Shown here in pieces: positions 8,793 to 18,047 of a stretch of 64,000 nt of DNA. The notes below the pieces were generated by a model that ran no database searches, had not been told where the DNA came from, and saw nothing but the letters and a program-made list of their open reading frames with translations. The translations under genes were made by a program, and so were the position numbers. The first letter of the stretch is position 1; the number at the start of each line of letters is the position of its first letter. Source of the DNA: Thermococcus aggregans (GTDB lineage: Archaea > Methanobacteriota_B > Thermococci > Thermococcales > Thermococcaceae); NCBI RefSeq assembly GCF_024022995.1, contig NZ_CP099582.1, positions 496,001-560,000 of the forward strand, in the 5' to 3' direction.

Positions 8793-9133
8793 TGAACCCG
8801 TACTACTTTGCTTCAATCGCTTTAATCCTTATTGGGCTTTATGCCGTACTAACAAAAAGGAACGTCCTCAAGATACTGGTTGGTCTCAGCATAATGGAGA
8901 CGGGAGTTAACTTACTGCTCATCAGCGTTGGTTATGTGAGCGGCAGAAGTGCGCCCATACTTAGCGAGGGGATAACTCCGGATAGGGCAGTTGACCCAAT
9001 TCCTCAGGCGTTGGTGCTTACAGCTATTGTTATTGGCGTTGCAACAACTGCAATGGCCTTAAGCGTTGTTATAAACCTCTATGAGAGGTACAAAACCCTT
9101 AACGTAGAAGAGATAAGGAGGTTGAGGGGATGA
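8792..9133 (+). CDS. mbxG: Mbx/Mbs subunit G (MrpC/NuoK-like)
   Basis: A 113-residue protein with three membrane helices, of the MrpC/NuoK family. Marks are KRNVLKILVGLSIMETGVNLLLISVG in helices 1-2 and DPIPQALVLTAIVIGVATTAMALSVVINLYERY at the third helix. It links the antiporter-like subunits in the membrane arm. The start overlaps the end of mbxF by one base (TAATG) and its stop overlaps mbxH (GATGA). Confidence 0.88.
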   Translation: MNPYYFASIALILIGLYAVLTKRNVLKILVGLSIMETGVNLLLISVGYVSGRSAPILSEGITPDRAVDPIPQALVLTAIVIGVATTAMALSVVINLYERYKTLNVEEIRRLRG

Positions 9134-10614
9134 GTCAGTACGCTTCACTCCTCATCGCGTTACCGTTGTTTGGTGCATTCTTCATCCCAATACTCAAGAG
9201 AACAAGCAAGAATGCAGTAATGCCTTTCTTGGTCTTGGTAACATTAATCCAGACTGGAATCGCGGCGTGGGTATTTAATGAAGTTTACACAACTGGGAAG
9301 CCCATAATAGTCCTAGCTGGCGGATTTAAGCCACCAGTGGGAATCAACCTATACATCGGACACTTTGCGGCGCTGTTTGTCCTGGTTATCGCACTTGCCA
9401 GCTTTCTAATGGCGGTCTTTAGTCTTAGAGCAGTTAGCATTGAACCAAAGGACAAATATGCAATGCTGTTTCTCCTTCTAATGCTCGGTGCAACCGGCAT
9501 GATTTCCACTGGAGACATCTTCAACCTCTTCGTCTTTATGGAGATTACCGCAATTAGTGCTTACGCATTGACTGCCTACAACAAAACCGGAGAGGCAAGC
9601 GAAGCGGCACTCAAATACATTGTCCTTGGAGGAATTGGCTCAAGCTTTTTCCTTGTTGGTGTGGCCTTGATCTACGGAAGCCTTGGAACACTCAACATGG
9701 CTCACATCGCAGAGCTGGCACATTTAGTTAATCCAACCGTTGCAAAAGCTGGGTTGGCTTTGCTTATCTTTGGACTGGCAGTTGAAGCAGAGCAGTTCCC
9801 ACTTAACGCTTGGGCGCCCGATGCATATCAAGAAGCCCCTCATCCGGTAACGGCAATGTTTTCCGCCTTCGTGGTTAAGGCATCTCTCTATGCCATGGGC
9901 AGAGTGATTTACATTTTAAGTGCTGTTGAAGGATGGGACTCAATCCTAAGGCTGCTGATAATTTTGGGAACTCTTACCGTTATAATAGGCGAGATGAGCG
10001 CTTTAAGACAGAGCAACGTTAAGAGGATGTTTGCTTATTCCAGCATAGCTCAGGTAGGACTGATTGCCGTGGGTTTAGCCCTTGGAACTCAAGCCGGCTT
10101 AAGTGCAAGCGTATTCCACATGTTCAACCACGCAATAGTTAAAGCTCTCATGTTCTTGGCAGTTGGCTACGTTGCATTAGAGCTTGGAGGAGCAGAGATT
10201 AGCAAATTTGAGGGCTTGGGAAAGAAGATGCCAATTACCGCGTTTGCCATAACCGTAGGTGCAGTAAGCATCATAGGAATTCCGCTCTTCAACGTCTTCT
10301 GGAGCAAAGTGCAGCTTATTCTGGCAGCGTTAAACGCTCAGTACACTTGGGTGGTAGCGTTGATCCTAGGCGCAAGTCTCGTGGAGGCTACCTATTACAT
10401 AAGGCTGATACATGCAATGTGGTTCAAAGGAGAGGGAGAAAAGGTGAAAGAGAGCAACGTGCTCGCACTGGTGATGCTCTTACTGGTTGCTTTGATAATA
10501 GTCATCGGAATCTATCCAGAACCCTTCTGGAATGCTATGCAAAAGGCTGGAAGCGACATCTTTGACGTTGCCCAATACGTTAAGAACGTTCCTCTACTGG
10601 GGGTGAACCCATGA
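9130..10614 (+). CDS. mbxH: Mbx/Mbs subunit H (MrpD/NuoN-like antiporter)
   Basis: Antiporter-like subunit of 494 residues, with about 14 predicted helices. Conserved features are the charged helix GDIFNLFVFMEITAISAYALTAYN with its membrane Glu, the AEQFPLNAWAPDAYQEAPHPVTAMFSAFVVKAS block, and KRMFAYSSIAQVG. It is expected to carry Na+ or H+ during turnover of the complex. It overlaps both neighbours by 4 bp. Confidence 0.9.
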   Translation: MSQYASLLIALPLFGAFFIPILKRTSKNAVMPFLVLVTLIQTGIAAWVFNEVYTTGKPIIVLAGGFKPPVGINLYIGHFAALFVLVIALASFLMAVFSLRAVSIEPKDKYAMLFLLLMLGATGMISTGDIFNLFVFMEITAISAYALTAYNKTGEASEAALKYIVLGGIGSSFFLVGVALIYGSLGTLNMAHIAELAHLVNPTVAKAGLALLIFGLAVEAEQFPLNAWAPDAYQEAPHPVTAMFSAFVVKASLYAMGRVIYILSAVEGWDSILRLLIILGTLTVIIGEMSALRQSNVKRMFAYSSIAQVGLIAVGLALGTQAGLSASVFHMFNHAIVKALMFLAVGYVALELGGAEISKFEGLGKKMPITAFAITVGAVSIIGIPLFNVFWSKVQLILAALNAQYTWVVALILGASLVEATYYIRLIHAMWFKGEGEKVKESNVLALVMLLLVALIIVIGIYPEPFWNAMQKAGSDIFDVAQYVKNVPLLGVNP

Positions 10615-12464
10615 ACGAATTAGCATTAATTGTGTTTACTCCTCTAATAGCCGGCGCATTTGCATGGCTTATTGATGTTAAGGGAATCAGAGAGATCGTT
10701 GGCGTTTTGGGTGCCGCAGTGCCACTTGGATACACCGCTTTGCTCTACCAAAAAACGGGTGAGGGCCTTAGCTTTGTCCTCAACCTGGGAGTCTTCAAGC
10801 TAACCTTTGCCCTGAACACGTTAAATTGGTTCTTCCTCGGAATAGGAGCTTTGGTGGGATTTGCAGCAATTTTGGCGTTAGTATCTACAGGTAGAGACAG
10901 CTACGAGTGGCTGTTTGCGTTAATGAGCCTCAGCGGCGTACTTGGTGTTTTCCTTGCAAACGACTTAATGGCGTTCTTTATCTTCTGGGAGATAATGACA
11001 TTTGCGAGCTTCATGATGGTTCTACACTACAACAAGGCAGCGTCGCTCAAGTACTTCCTGCTGAGCGTCTTTGGAGCCTATGCAATGCTTATCGCACTGG
11101 GAATTATTTACGCAAAACTTGGTACCTTTGACTTTGCCCAGATACAGCAGGCGATGTACAAGGAAGCCTATGCGACAGCTTTCGGAGCCGATACCCTTTT
11201 CAGCAAGGGTGAAAGTGCTCTCATATACCTGCTCTTCCTCATAGCGTTTGGAGTTAAAGCCGGAATGTTCCCTCTACACGTATGGGCACCAGATGCATAT
11301 TCAGAAACCAATCAGAGCTATGCCGCAATGTTCAGCGGAGTTCTAAGCAAGGCTGGAGTTTATGGTTTCGTACTGCTGTACATCCTTATGGGCACTAGAT
11401 TAGCAATTGAATTTGGAGGATTTAGAAGCACAACAAAATTCGGCTACATAATAGCGTTCCTTGGAGGCCTAACGATAATTGTGGGTGGTCTCTTAGCGGC
11501 TCTCCAAGAAGATATAAGAAAGCTCTTTGCTTACTCAAGTATAAGCCAGCTTGGCTACATCTTAGTGGGTATAGGAGTGGGAACGGCTTTAAGCATGCAA
11601 GCCGCTCTCTTCCACGCATTAAGCCACGCACTTTTCAAGGGGTTGTTCTTTCTCATAGTTGCCACGATAGTCTACAGGACGGACAAGACAACCTTCGCCG
11701 ATATGGGAGGCTTGGCGGAAAAGATGCCCTTCACCTTCGCAATGGCCTTCGTGGCAATCCTCAGCTTAGCGGGAATACCACCATTGGTTGGCTTCGCTAG
11801 CAAGTGGGTTCTCTTTGAAGCGGTCATAAGCCAGAACCTCCCGATACTTGGAGGTATGGTGTTCTTCGGAAGCGCCATAGGTTTTGTCTACCTCATTAGG
11901 TTCACCTACGCAGTATGGTTCGGACAGAGGCCGAGTGAGCTAGAGAACACAAAGGATGCCCCACTGCCAATGGCGACAGCAATGGCAATTTTGGCACTGT
12001 TTAACGTCGTCTTGGGCATAGCTCCAGGATTAGTCGCTAGGGAGCTTAACAAGATATTTGGAAAGGAAGTTATCGGCGGAAACCTCTTTGTGCTTGACTT
12101 AGGCTTTGGAAGGTACAACGCGCTGGCAATACTCATCTACCTCGTAGTGGGCATTGTAATAGCCGGAATAATCTACTTTATGGGTGCAAAGGTCAGAAAA
12201 GTGCCTGTTACAGACACTTACCAGTCGGGTAACCCTGTTACAATGGAGTACAACTTAACGATAAGGAGGAACTTCTTCCTGCCACTTAAAGAGACCCTCG
12301 CCTTCTGGCTCAGAATAAGCTTCGACAAGCTCTATCAAGACATAGGAGCTTGGGTCGAGGATTTAGCAGAAGTTTTGAGAAACTACGTCTACAATGGGAA
12401 TGTTCAGAGCTACGCGTGGTATCTGGCAGTAGTCTTACTAATCCTTGCATTATGGGGGGTGTGA
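10611..12464 (+). CDS. mbxH': Mbx/Mbs subunit H' (second antiporter-like, NuoL-type)
   Basis: Second antiporter-like subunit, 617 residues; having H and H' together marks Mbx rather than Mbh. The core resembles MrpD/NuoL (NDLMAFFIFWEIMTFASFMMVLHYNK, GMFPLHVWAPDAYSETNQSYAAMFSGVLSKAG, KLFAYSSISQLG). About 130 extra C-terminal residues end in a final helix (YLAVVLLILALWGV), which may correspond to the long lateral helix of NuoL-type subunits. It overlaps mbxH by 4 bp, with 3 bp before mbxM. Confidence 0.9.
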   Translation: MNELALIVFTPLIAGAFAWLIDVKGIREIVGVLGAAVPLGYTALLYQKTGEGLSFVLNLGVFKLTFALNTLNWFFLGIGALVGFAAILALVSTGRDSYEWLFALMSLSGVLGVFLANDLMAFFIFWEIMTFASFMMVLHYNKAASLKYFLLSVFGAYAMLIALGIIYAKLGTFDFAQIQQAMYKEAYATAFGADTLFSKGESALIYLLFLIAFGVKAGMFPLHVWAPDAYSETNQSYAAMFSGVLSKAGVYGFVLLYILMGTRLAIEFGGFRSTTKFGYIIAFLGGLTIIVGGLLAALQEDIRKLFAYSSISQLGYILVGIGVGTALSMQAALFHALSHALFKGLFFLIVATIVYRTDKTTFADMGGLAEKMPFTFAMAFVAILSLAGIPPLVGFASKWVLFEAVISQNLPILGGMVFFGSAIGFVYLIRFTYAVWFGQRPSELENTKDAPLPMATAMAILALFNVVLGIAPGLVARELNKIFGKEVIGGNLFVLDLGFGRYNALAILIYLVVGIVIAGIIYFMGAKVRKVPVTDTYQSGNPVTMEYNLTIRRNFFLPLKETLAFWLRISFDKLYQDIGAWVEDLAEVLRNYVYNGNVQSYAWYLAVVLLILALWGV

Positions 12465-12467
12465 AGA

Positions 12468-13397
12468 ATGATTGAGACTGCTTTGAAGGCTTTCCTAATT
12501 TTAATTTATGCAACCTTCGTGGGCTTCATGTTCATGGGAATAATCAGAATAGTCACGGCAAGAATTCACAGGAGGGTTGGACCTCCGGTTTACCAGCCCA
12601 TCCTCGATACCATAAAGCTCCTTTCAAAGAAGAGCAACATAACCCACGGTTTAATTTATGACTTTGGAGTAATCTACGCCCTAGGAGCGACTATACTGGC
12701 CCTTGTGTTCATTCCTCTCGGAAGTATCAGTGTGCTCAGAGCTTACGGTGATCTCGTCCTCATCACCTTCCTCCTTGAGATACCAATGCTCGGCATGATG
12801 TTTGCCGCAATGAGCTCTGGAAATCCTTACGCGGGCATAGGTGCCCAGCGTGCACTGCTCACAATGCTCGCCATTCAAGTGCCCCTTGGCTTCGCCATAG
12901 TTGCTTTGGCTGAATTTTACGGAACCTTCAGCACCTATGAGATAGTCATGGCACAGCAGACGATGGGATGGAGCATATTCCATCTACCGCTGCTCTTAGC
13001 GGCGATAGCCTACGATATTGTCCTGCAGGCAATGTTTGGAAAGGAGCCCTTTGACATAATGATTGCTCCGGGTGAAATTTCTTTGGGACCAATGGTCGAG
13101 TTCGGCGGCAAGCACATGGGAATACTCCAGATACAGCACGCCATAGCCCTCTTCGCGGAGACCTTGTTCTTCAGCAACATCTTCCTAGGCGGAGCAGCAG
13201 TTACGGCATTTGCAAGTCCAATATTAAACACACTGGCAAGCTTAGTGATACTCCTAATCAAGCAGATAGCAGTGCTCCTCGTGGCCACCTTTATGGCTGC
13301 AATATTCCCAAGGTTCACAATAGACCAGGCGGCGAAGTTCTACTGGAAGTGGCCAACAATAATAGCCGCTCTCGGAGCGATATTAGCAAGTTTGTGA
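12468..13397 (+). CDS. mbxM: Mbx/Mbs subunit M (NuoH-like)
   Basis: Membrane anchor connecting the electron-transfer arm to the ion pump, homologous to NuoH of complex I. It is 309 residues with about 8 helices; the typical cytoplasmic loops are RIHRRVGPPVYQPILDTIKLLSKKS and GKEPFDIMIAPGEISLGPMVEFGGKHMG. In Mbh operons the M gene comes after L; here it sits before J, as in mbx. The ATG at 12468 follows GGGGGTG. Confidence 0.9.
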   Translation: MIETALKAFLILIYATFVGFMFMGIIRIVTARIHRRVGPPVYQPILDTIKLLSKKSNITHGLIYDFGVIYALGATILALVFIPLGSISVLRAYGDLVLITFLLEIPMLGMMFAAMSSGNPYAGIGAQRALLTMLAIQVPLGFAIVALAEFYGTFSTYEIVMAQQTMGWSIFHLPLLLAAIAYDIVLQAMFGKEPFDIMIAPGEISLGPMVEFGGKHMGILQIQHAIALFAETLFFSNIFLGGAAVTAFASPILNTLASLVILLIKQIAVLLVATFMAAIFPRFTIDQAAKFYWKWPTIIAALGAILASL

Positions 13398-13407
13398 GGT
13401 GAAAAAG

Positions 13408-13995
13408 ATGGTGGACTGGAGATTGTATGAACCGCTCATCAACTTTGCGAGAAAAAGGAGCATGTGGATTGTTTCGTTCTGTACTGGGTGCGGCGGTATA
13501 GAGATGCCGCCGCTGGCAACAGCTCGCTATGACTTCGAGCGCTTCGGTATAATGCCTAACCCAGCAGCTAGAATGGCTGATCTCTTCCTTATTACCGGTT
13601 ACGTTACCCCAAAGACGCTCAAGAGAATTATCATAACCTACGAGATGCAGCCTGATCCGAAGTACGTACTTGCCCACGGCTCTTGTCCGTTAAACGGTGG
13701 AATTTATTGGGACGGTTACAATGCTATCAAACACCTCGACAAGTACATACCGGTTGATGTAGCCATAGCCGGTTGCATGCCGAGACCTGAAGCCGTCATG
13801 GATGGGATAAAGAAGATGATGGAGCTCATTGAAACAGGAAAAGCGGATGGATGGAAGCGCTACAAGGAAAACTACGAATACTACAAGAAGAACCAAGACG
13901 AGCTCTTTGGCGAGGGCTGGAGAGAAAAAACCGCAAGAAGATGGATTCCATGGTTAATGGATAAAAGGAAAGAAATCGGGGGAGGAGAAGAATGA
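13408..13995 (+). CDS. mbxJ: Mbx/Mbs subunit J (NuoB-like, proximal Fe-S cluster)
   Basis: Small electron-transfer subunit holding the 4Fe-4S cluster nearest the active site. Cysteines are Cys25 and Cys28 (FCTGCGG), Cys93 (HGSCPLNGG) and Cys123 (AGCMPRPEAV), the pattern of NuoB and small hydrogenase subunits. The start is set at ATG 13408 because GAGGTGA precedes it; an in-frame GTG at 13399 is possible. The C-terminal tail is charged (KRKEIGGGEE). The stop overlaps mbxK (ATGA). Confidence 0.9.
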   Translation: MVDWRLYEPLINFARKRSMWIVSFCTGCGGIEMPPLATARYDFERFGIMPNPAARMADLFLITGYVTPKTLKRIIITYEMQPDPKYVLAHGSCPLNGGIYWDGYNAIKHLDKYIPVDVAIAGCMPRPEAVMDGIKKMMELIETGKADGWKRYKENYEYYKKNQDELFGEGWREKTARRWIPWLMDKRKEIGGGEE

Positions 13996-14519
13996 GCCTC
14001 GAAAAAGAGCAAAAAATTGTAGATACAATCCTTCAAAAGGCACCATACGCGGAGGGAAAGGTTAGAAGGGAGAGAAGAATAGAGTTTCACATTCCTCCTG
14101 ATAGAATACGGGATTTTCTGGTCTTACTCAAGGAAAACAACTTTGAATCAATGATGCAGATAACGGCAGTTGACTGGTTAAAAGATGGCGAGATAGAGCT
14201 CATTTACCAGATGTGGAGCTACACTCACGGTGTCCATGCGTTTGTAAAGACGAGAATCCCGAGGGACGTTGATAAAGCCAAAGTGGCGAGCGTTAGGGAC
14301 ATTTATCCAGTTGCCGAAACCTATGAGCGAGATGTCCACGAGTTCTATAAAGTGACGTTTGAAGGCAACGATAAGCTTGAAATGCCGTGGATTCTTGAGG
14401 ATGAGGATAGGGAAGCGGGTGTTTCTCACAGAAAAGACTTCGATATGCTTGGATACGTGAAGAGGAAGTACAAACTGCTTGATAGGTTTGAGGAAGATAA
14501 AGAAAACTATGTAATCTGA
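13992..14519 (+). CDS. mbxK: Mbx/Mbs subunit K (NuoC-like)
   Basis: Structural subunit of 175 residues, homologous to NuoC (30-kDa subunit). Family stretches are MQITAVDWLKDGEIELIYQMWSY, TRIPRD, VRDIYPVAETYERDVHEFYKVTFEGN and MPWILEDEDREAGVSHRKDFDM; the ERDVHEF block is the NuoC signature. It overlaps mbxJ by 4 bp and lies 9 bp before mbxL. Confidence 0.9.
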   Translation: MSLEKEQKIVDTILQKAPYAEGKVRRERRIEFHIPPDRIRDFLVLLKENNFESMMQITAVDWLKDGEIELIYQMWSYTHGVHAFVKTRIPRDVDKAKVASVRDIYPVAETYERDVHEFYKVTFEGNDKLEMPWILEDEDREAGVSHRKDFDMLGYVKRKYKLLDRFEEDKENYVI

Positions 14520-14528
14520 GGTGAGAAA

Positions 14529-15704
14529 ATGGTTTCACAACAAGAGTTGATTAGGGAAGCGAGAGAGAATGGTATGGAGTTACTGCCTCTTGAGAAGGAC
14601 ACTTACGAGTTATTCTTTGGACCCCAACACATGGCTACCGAAAACTACAGCTTAATCCTCAAAATGGACGGTCATAGGGTCGTCAAGGCCATAGCAAACC
14701 CCGGCTTCCTCCACAGAGGTTTTGAAAAACTAGCCGAGTACAGGCCTTGGTACACAAACATAGCACTCCTCTTGAGAGTATGTGTTCCAGAGCCGGATGT
14801 ACCGGAGGCAGTATACTCAATGGCCGTTGACGAGCTTATGGGCTGGGAAGTTCCAGAGAGAGCTCAATGGATCAGAACGACCGTTCTTGAAATGGCAAGG
14901 GTTAGTGCCTATTTATTCTGGACGATGGGAATTGCATTCAAGCTGGGAGTTTACACCGCTGGACAGTGGGCTGCTGCGTATAGAGAAAGGTTCATGGCAC
15001 TCTTTGAGCAGCTTACTGGAGCGAGAGTTTACCACATCTACACGATCCCCGGAGGAGTTAGAAGGGACATACCCGGAGACAAGTGGTTAAGGCAGCTTAA
15101 AGACACTGTGGAGTACCTAAAAGACAAGCTTAAAGACTTCGACAACATCCTCTTCGAAAATTACATTGCCCACAGGAGGCTTGAGGGAATTGGAGTTATG
15201 GACAAGAAGTTTGCCTTGGAAGAAGGTGTAACAGGACCAAACCTCAGGGCAACTGGAGTTAAAGCAGATGTCAGAAAACTTGATCCGTACCTCCTTTATC
15301 CGGAGCTTGACTTTGAGGTACCAGTGCTTAAAGAGGGAGACGCATTGGCGAGAGTCCTCGTAAGAAGATTTGAGCTTGAGCAGGATCTCTACATTCTTGA
15401 GCAGCTCCTCGAAATGGGGCCGCCAAGTGGGCCCTACAAGGTTGACCATCCCGGCCTTAAAGCTCTTCCGAGGTTCAAAGTGTCGGCAGGAGATGCATAC
15501 GCCCACGTAGAGTCAAGCAAGGGTGACTTTGGAGCTTACGTTGTAAGCGACGGAGGCAACAAGCCCTACAGGCTTCAGCTAAGAGGTCCAAGCATAGCCC
15601 ATGGAGTTAGAGTGATAGAGCAGCTTTTAGTGGGAGCAAGGATAGCAGATGTGCCCGTGATCTTGGTGAGCCTTGATAACTGCCCACCGGATATAGACAG
15701 GTGA
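14529..15704 (+). CDS. mbxL: Mbx/Mbs catalytic subunit L (NuoD-like, lacks NiFe ligand set)
   Basis: Large subunit related to NuoD and to the NiFe-hydrogenase large subunit. In hydrogenases two CxxC motifs bind Ni-Fe. Here each motif keeps only its first cysteine: Cys85 in RVCVPEPDV (C-V-P-E) and Cys385 in DNCPPDIDR (C-P-P-D). This is the expected state for the sulfane-sulfur-reducing complex, which has no NiFe site, and argues against hydrogen evolution. Length 391 is normal. ATG 14529 follows GAGGTGA; the stop overlaps the alternative GTG start of mbxN. Confidence 0.9.
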   Translation: MVSQQELIREARENGMELLPLEKDTYELFFGPQHMATENYSLILKMDGHRVVKAIANPGFLHRGFEKLAEYRPWYTNIALLLRVCVPEPDVPEAVYSMAVDELMGWEVPERAQWIRTTVLEMARVSAYLFWTMGIAFKLGVYTAGQWAAAYRERFMALFEQLTGARVYHIYTIPGGVRRDIPGDKWLRQLKDTVEYLKDKLKDFDNILFENYIAHRRLEGIGVMDKKFALEEGVTGPNLRATGVKADVRKLDPYLLYPELDFEVPVLKEGDALARVLVRRFELEQDLYILEQLLEMGPPSGPYKVDHPGLKALPRFKVSAGDAYAHVESSKGDFGAYVVSDGGNKPYRLQLRGPSIAHGVRVIEQLLVGARIADVPVILVSLDNCPPDIDR

Positions 15705-15709
15705 TAAAA

Positions 15710-16327
15710 ATGGAGAGCGCAAAAGGGATTGAATTTAAAGTTGCCCCCGAAGAGAAGGTTAAAAAGAGACCTTCATTCCTTAAGCCCTGGCTTGGGCTCA
15801 AGTATCTCTTCAAAAAGCCTATTACCATTAAAATCCCCTATGAGCAAACCCAAATAGCAGAGAAGTATAGAGGATTCCACACGCTCGACTGGAAAAAGTG
15901 TATAGGCTGTAATATGTGCGGGCAAATATGTCCCGCAAGGGCTATAGAGATGACGTGGATTGAGGGAGAAAAAAGAGCACATCCAAAGATAGACTACGGA
16001 AGGTGCACATTCTGCCAGTTCTGTGTCGATGTATGTCCTACTGGAGCATTAGGCCATGTTGAGCACTACATATTAACCACAGAGTGGAAAGAGGAGGAGC
16101 TTCAGCTCTTTGACTGGGTTCCACTGCCAGAGGAAAAGGTAAGGAAGTTCAAGGACTACAGGCATCCTTTGGCAAAAATAGAGTACCTTGAAGACGGCAA
16201 AGTGAGATACACCCTGAGAGATGGTGAGGTAGTGGAGTTCAGGATTCTTGGCTATGGCCTTAAGCCACCGACAAAACCCAAAGCACAGGAGAAGAAAGAG
16301 CCTGAGGAAGAAAAGAAGGCTGAATAG
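15710..16327 (+). CDS. mbxN: Mbx/Mbs subunit N (NuoI-like, two 4Fe-4S clusters)
   Basis: Polyferredoxin-like subunit, probably the entry point for electrons from ferredoxin. Two CxxCxxCxxxCP motifs are complete: Cys64/67/70/74 (CIGCNMCGQICP) and Cys99/102/105/109 (CTFCQFCVDVCP). The C-terminal tail is low-complexity Lys/Glu/Pro (KPPTKPKAQEKKEPEEEKKAE). The ATG at 15710 (AGGTGATAAAAATG) was chosen over GTG 15701. Last gene of the operon; a T-rich stretch follows at 16328-16340. Confidence 0.9.
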   Translation: MESAKGIEFKVAPEEKVKKRPSFLKPWLGLKYLFKKPITIKIPYEQTQIAEKYRGFHTLDWKKCIGCNMCGQICPARAIEMTWIEGEKRAHPKIDYGRCTFCQFCVDVCPTGALGHVEHYILTTEWKEEELQLFDWVPLPEEKVRKFKDYRHPLAKIEYLEDGKVRYTLRDGEVVEFRILGYGLKPPTKPKAQEKKEPEEEKKAE

Positions 16328-16388
16328 CCTTTTTAATCTTTTCACAAATTCTATAAATCTCCGCTCTTATTTCTTTTTGGTGGAAAAA

Positions 16389-17132
16389 GTGAAAGTCGAA
16401 GCTCTCAAAACCATTCTCAAAGAACTCGGCATTGAATGCGCTAGGATTATTGAGGAGAAAGTTGATCTGCAGTTTTCAGCTTTGGAGAACCTCCACAAAA
16501 ACCTTAATGACGATGAACTTTTCCTCAAGCTCGTGATAGCGAACTCAATTGTGAGCTATCAGCTTTCGGGGAAAGGGGAAAACTGGTGGTGGGAGTTTTC
16601 AAGGTATTTTTCAAAAAATCCTCCGACGGGGAGCATTGTAAGGGCTTATTCCGACTTCCTGCCAGCGTCAAAAAATAATAAGCGGTTAATCCAGCCGAAA
16701 TTGAATCGTCTTAAAAAGCTGGAGCCTTTTCTGAATTCATTAACGATTGAAGATTTAAGAAATTACTACCATAACATGCTGAAGTTTAGGGATCATTTGG
16801 CTAAAGCCATGAACGCAAAGAAAGATGCAAAAACAATCGTTTTTGCCGTTAAAATGTTTGGCTATGCAGCTAGAATAGCTTTTGGGGAGTTCCTTCCCTA
16901 CCCGATGGAGATTGACATTCCGAGAGACTTTAGAATTGAAAAGTACACGAAAAGGTTCACAGAGGGAAATCCTATAGCCTTCTGGAGGGAAGTTGCAAAG
17001 GAAGTTAAAATCCCTCCGTTGCATATAGATTCGATTCTCTGGCCAGTTCTTGGGGGAGATAAGAGAGTCATGGAGAGGTTGAAAAAACACTGCGAAAAGT
17101 ACGAACTGGTTTTGGAGTTTGTATCCCTTTAA
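16389..17132 (+). CDS. 8-oxoguanine DNA glycosylase/AP lyase, archaeal AGOG type
   Basis: Base-excision repair enzyme that removes 8-oxoguanine. Domain: AGOG variant of the helix-hairpin-helix glycosylases; by the spacing known for the Pyrobaculum enzyme, the catalytic pair is Lys148 (DAKTIVFAVKMFGYA) and Asp180 (IPRDFRIEKY). The start is taken as GTG 16389 after GGTGG, giving 247 residues; the longer open frame from 16248 overlaps mbxN and its extra 47 residues are basic, low-complexity and unlike the family. A GTG at 16380 is a possible alternative. Its place next to oxidative-stress genes fits its role. Confidence 0.85.
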   Translation: MKVEALKTILKELGIECARIIEEKVDLQFSALENLHKNLNDDELFLKLVIANSIVSYQLSGKGENWWWEFSRYFSKNPPTGSIVRAYSDFLPASKNNKRLIQPKLNRLKKLEPFLNSLTIEDLRNYYHNMLKFRDHLAKAMNAKKDAKTIVFAVKMFGYAARIAFGEFLPYPMEIDIPRDFRIEKYTKRFTEGNPIAFWREVAKEVKIPPLHIDSILWPVLGGDKRVMERLKKHCEKYELVLEFVSL

Positions 17133-17220
17133 TCTGTTCCCTTTTCGAAGTTAGTAATGGAAAGTTGTTAAAATCAAAAACTGATTAGGGATTACGAATT
17201 TTGTTAGGCGAACCAAAAAA

Positions 17221-17228
17221 TTTATATG
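17221..17228 (+). promoter_or_regulatory. TATA box of peroxiredoxin gene
   Basis: TTTATATG within an A-rich run, about 50 bp before the ATG at 17279, which leaves a leader of ~25-30 nt holding GAGGTGAT. Upstream GTTAGGCGAAC (17203-17213) has spacing 5 and so is not a SurR box. Confidence 0.55.
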
Positions 17229-17278
17229 TCCGAACCTATATAGTTTGTAATAGAAAACGGTATATGAGGTGATGGGAA

Positions 17279-17929
17279 ATGGTAGCTATTGGAGAAAAGT
17301 TCCCAGAGGTTGAGGTTAAGACTACCCACGGAGTAATAAAGCTCCCAGACTACTTCGCTGAGAAGGGCAAGTGGTTCCTTCTTTTCAGCCACCCAGCGGA
17401 CTTTACTCCGGTTTGTACAACTGAGTTCTACGCTATGCAGAAGAGGGTAGATAAGTTCAGAGAACTTGGTGTTGAGCCTATAGGGTTGAGTGTTGACCAG
17501 GTGTTCAGCCACATTAAATGGATGGAGTGGATAAAGGAAAACTTAAGCGAAGAGATAACCTTCCCAGTCATAGCAGATGACCGCGGTGAGCTTGCTGAGA
17601 AGCTCGGCATGATTCCAAGCGGTGCAACAACCACAGCAAGGGCTGTGTTTGTAGTTGATGATAAGGGCGTAATAAGGGCGATAGTTTATTATCCTGCCGA
17701 AGTTGGCAGAGACTGGGACGAGATACTCCGCCTTGTGAAAGCCCTCAAGATTAGCACCGAGAAAGGCGTGGCTTTGCCACACAAGTGGCCTAACAACGAG
17801 CTCATTGATGACAAGGTTATTGTTCCACCTGCAAGCACCGTTGACCGAGTTAAGGAGCGCGAAGAAGCAAAAGCGAAGGGCGAAATTGAGTGCTACGACT
17901 GGTGGTTCTGTTACAAGAAGCTCGAGTGA
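17279..17929 (+). CDS. Peroxiredoxin (Prx6-type with C-terminal cysteine pair)
   Basis: Thiol peroxidase reducing H2O2 and organic peroxides. The peroxidatic Cys46 sits in [13 protein letters not shown]; the C terminus carries Cys205 and Cys211 in ECYDWWFC, matching the archaeal decameric peroxiredoxins of Aeropyrum and Pyrococcus in both number and spacing. Length 216 is normal for that group. It has its own promoter and a GAGGTGATGGGAA ribosome site. A T-run follows the stop. Confidence 0.93.
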   Translation: MVAIGEKFPEVEVKTTHGVIKLPDYFAEKGKWFLLFSHPADFTPVCTTEFYAMQKRVDKFRELGVEPIGLSVDQVFSHIKWMEWIKENLSEEITFPVIADDRGELAEKLGMIPSGATTTARAVFVVDDKGVIRAIVYYPAEVGRDWDEILRLVKALKISTEKGVALPHKWPNNELIDDKVIVPPASTVDRVKEREEAKAKGEIECYDWWFCYKKLE

Positions 17930-17952
17930 TTTTTCAATCTTTTTTCTATTTT
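17930..17952 (+). terminator. T-rich terminator after peroxiredoxin
   Basis: Several oligo-T runs (TTTTT, TTTTTT, TTTT) occur within 23 bp of the stop codon, as is usual for intrinsic termination by archaeal RNA polymerase. Confidence 0.5.
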
Positions 17953-18047
17953 CGTGGGGCAAGCTGAGGAAAAAATGGAAAATTATATAAACCTTTTTGG
18001 AGATTAAAATTGACTTACATAGCTTTTTGAGGTTTGAGGTGGGAAAG

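Noticed and set aside
7235-9524. Long minus-strand frames inside the mbx operon
   Set aside because: Shadows of strongly conserved plus-strand genes; no ribosome sites or recognisable protein features.
6659-16327. Reading the operon as membrane-bound hydrogenase Mbh
   Set aside because: Two H-type subunits, M before J, a fused E/F subunit and loss of NiFe cysteines all point to Mbx/Mbs.
16248-16388. Upstream extension of the AGOG glycosylase frame by 47 residues
   Set aside because: It overlaps mbxN, is basic and low in complexity, and a GGTGG site with GTG at 16389 fits the family N terminus.
17203-17213. GTTAGGCGAAC as a SurR site at the peroxiredoxin promoter
   Set aside because: Spacing between GTT and AAC is five, not three.
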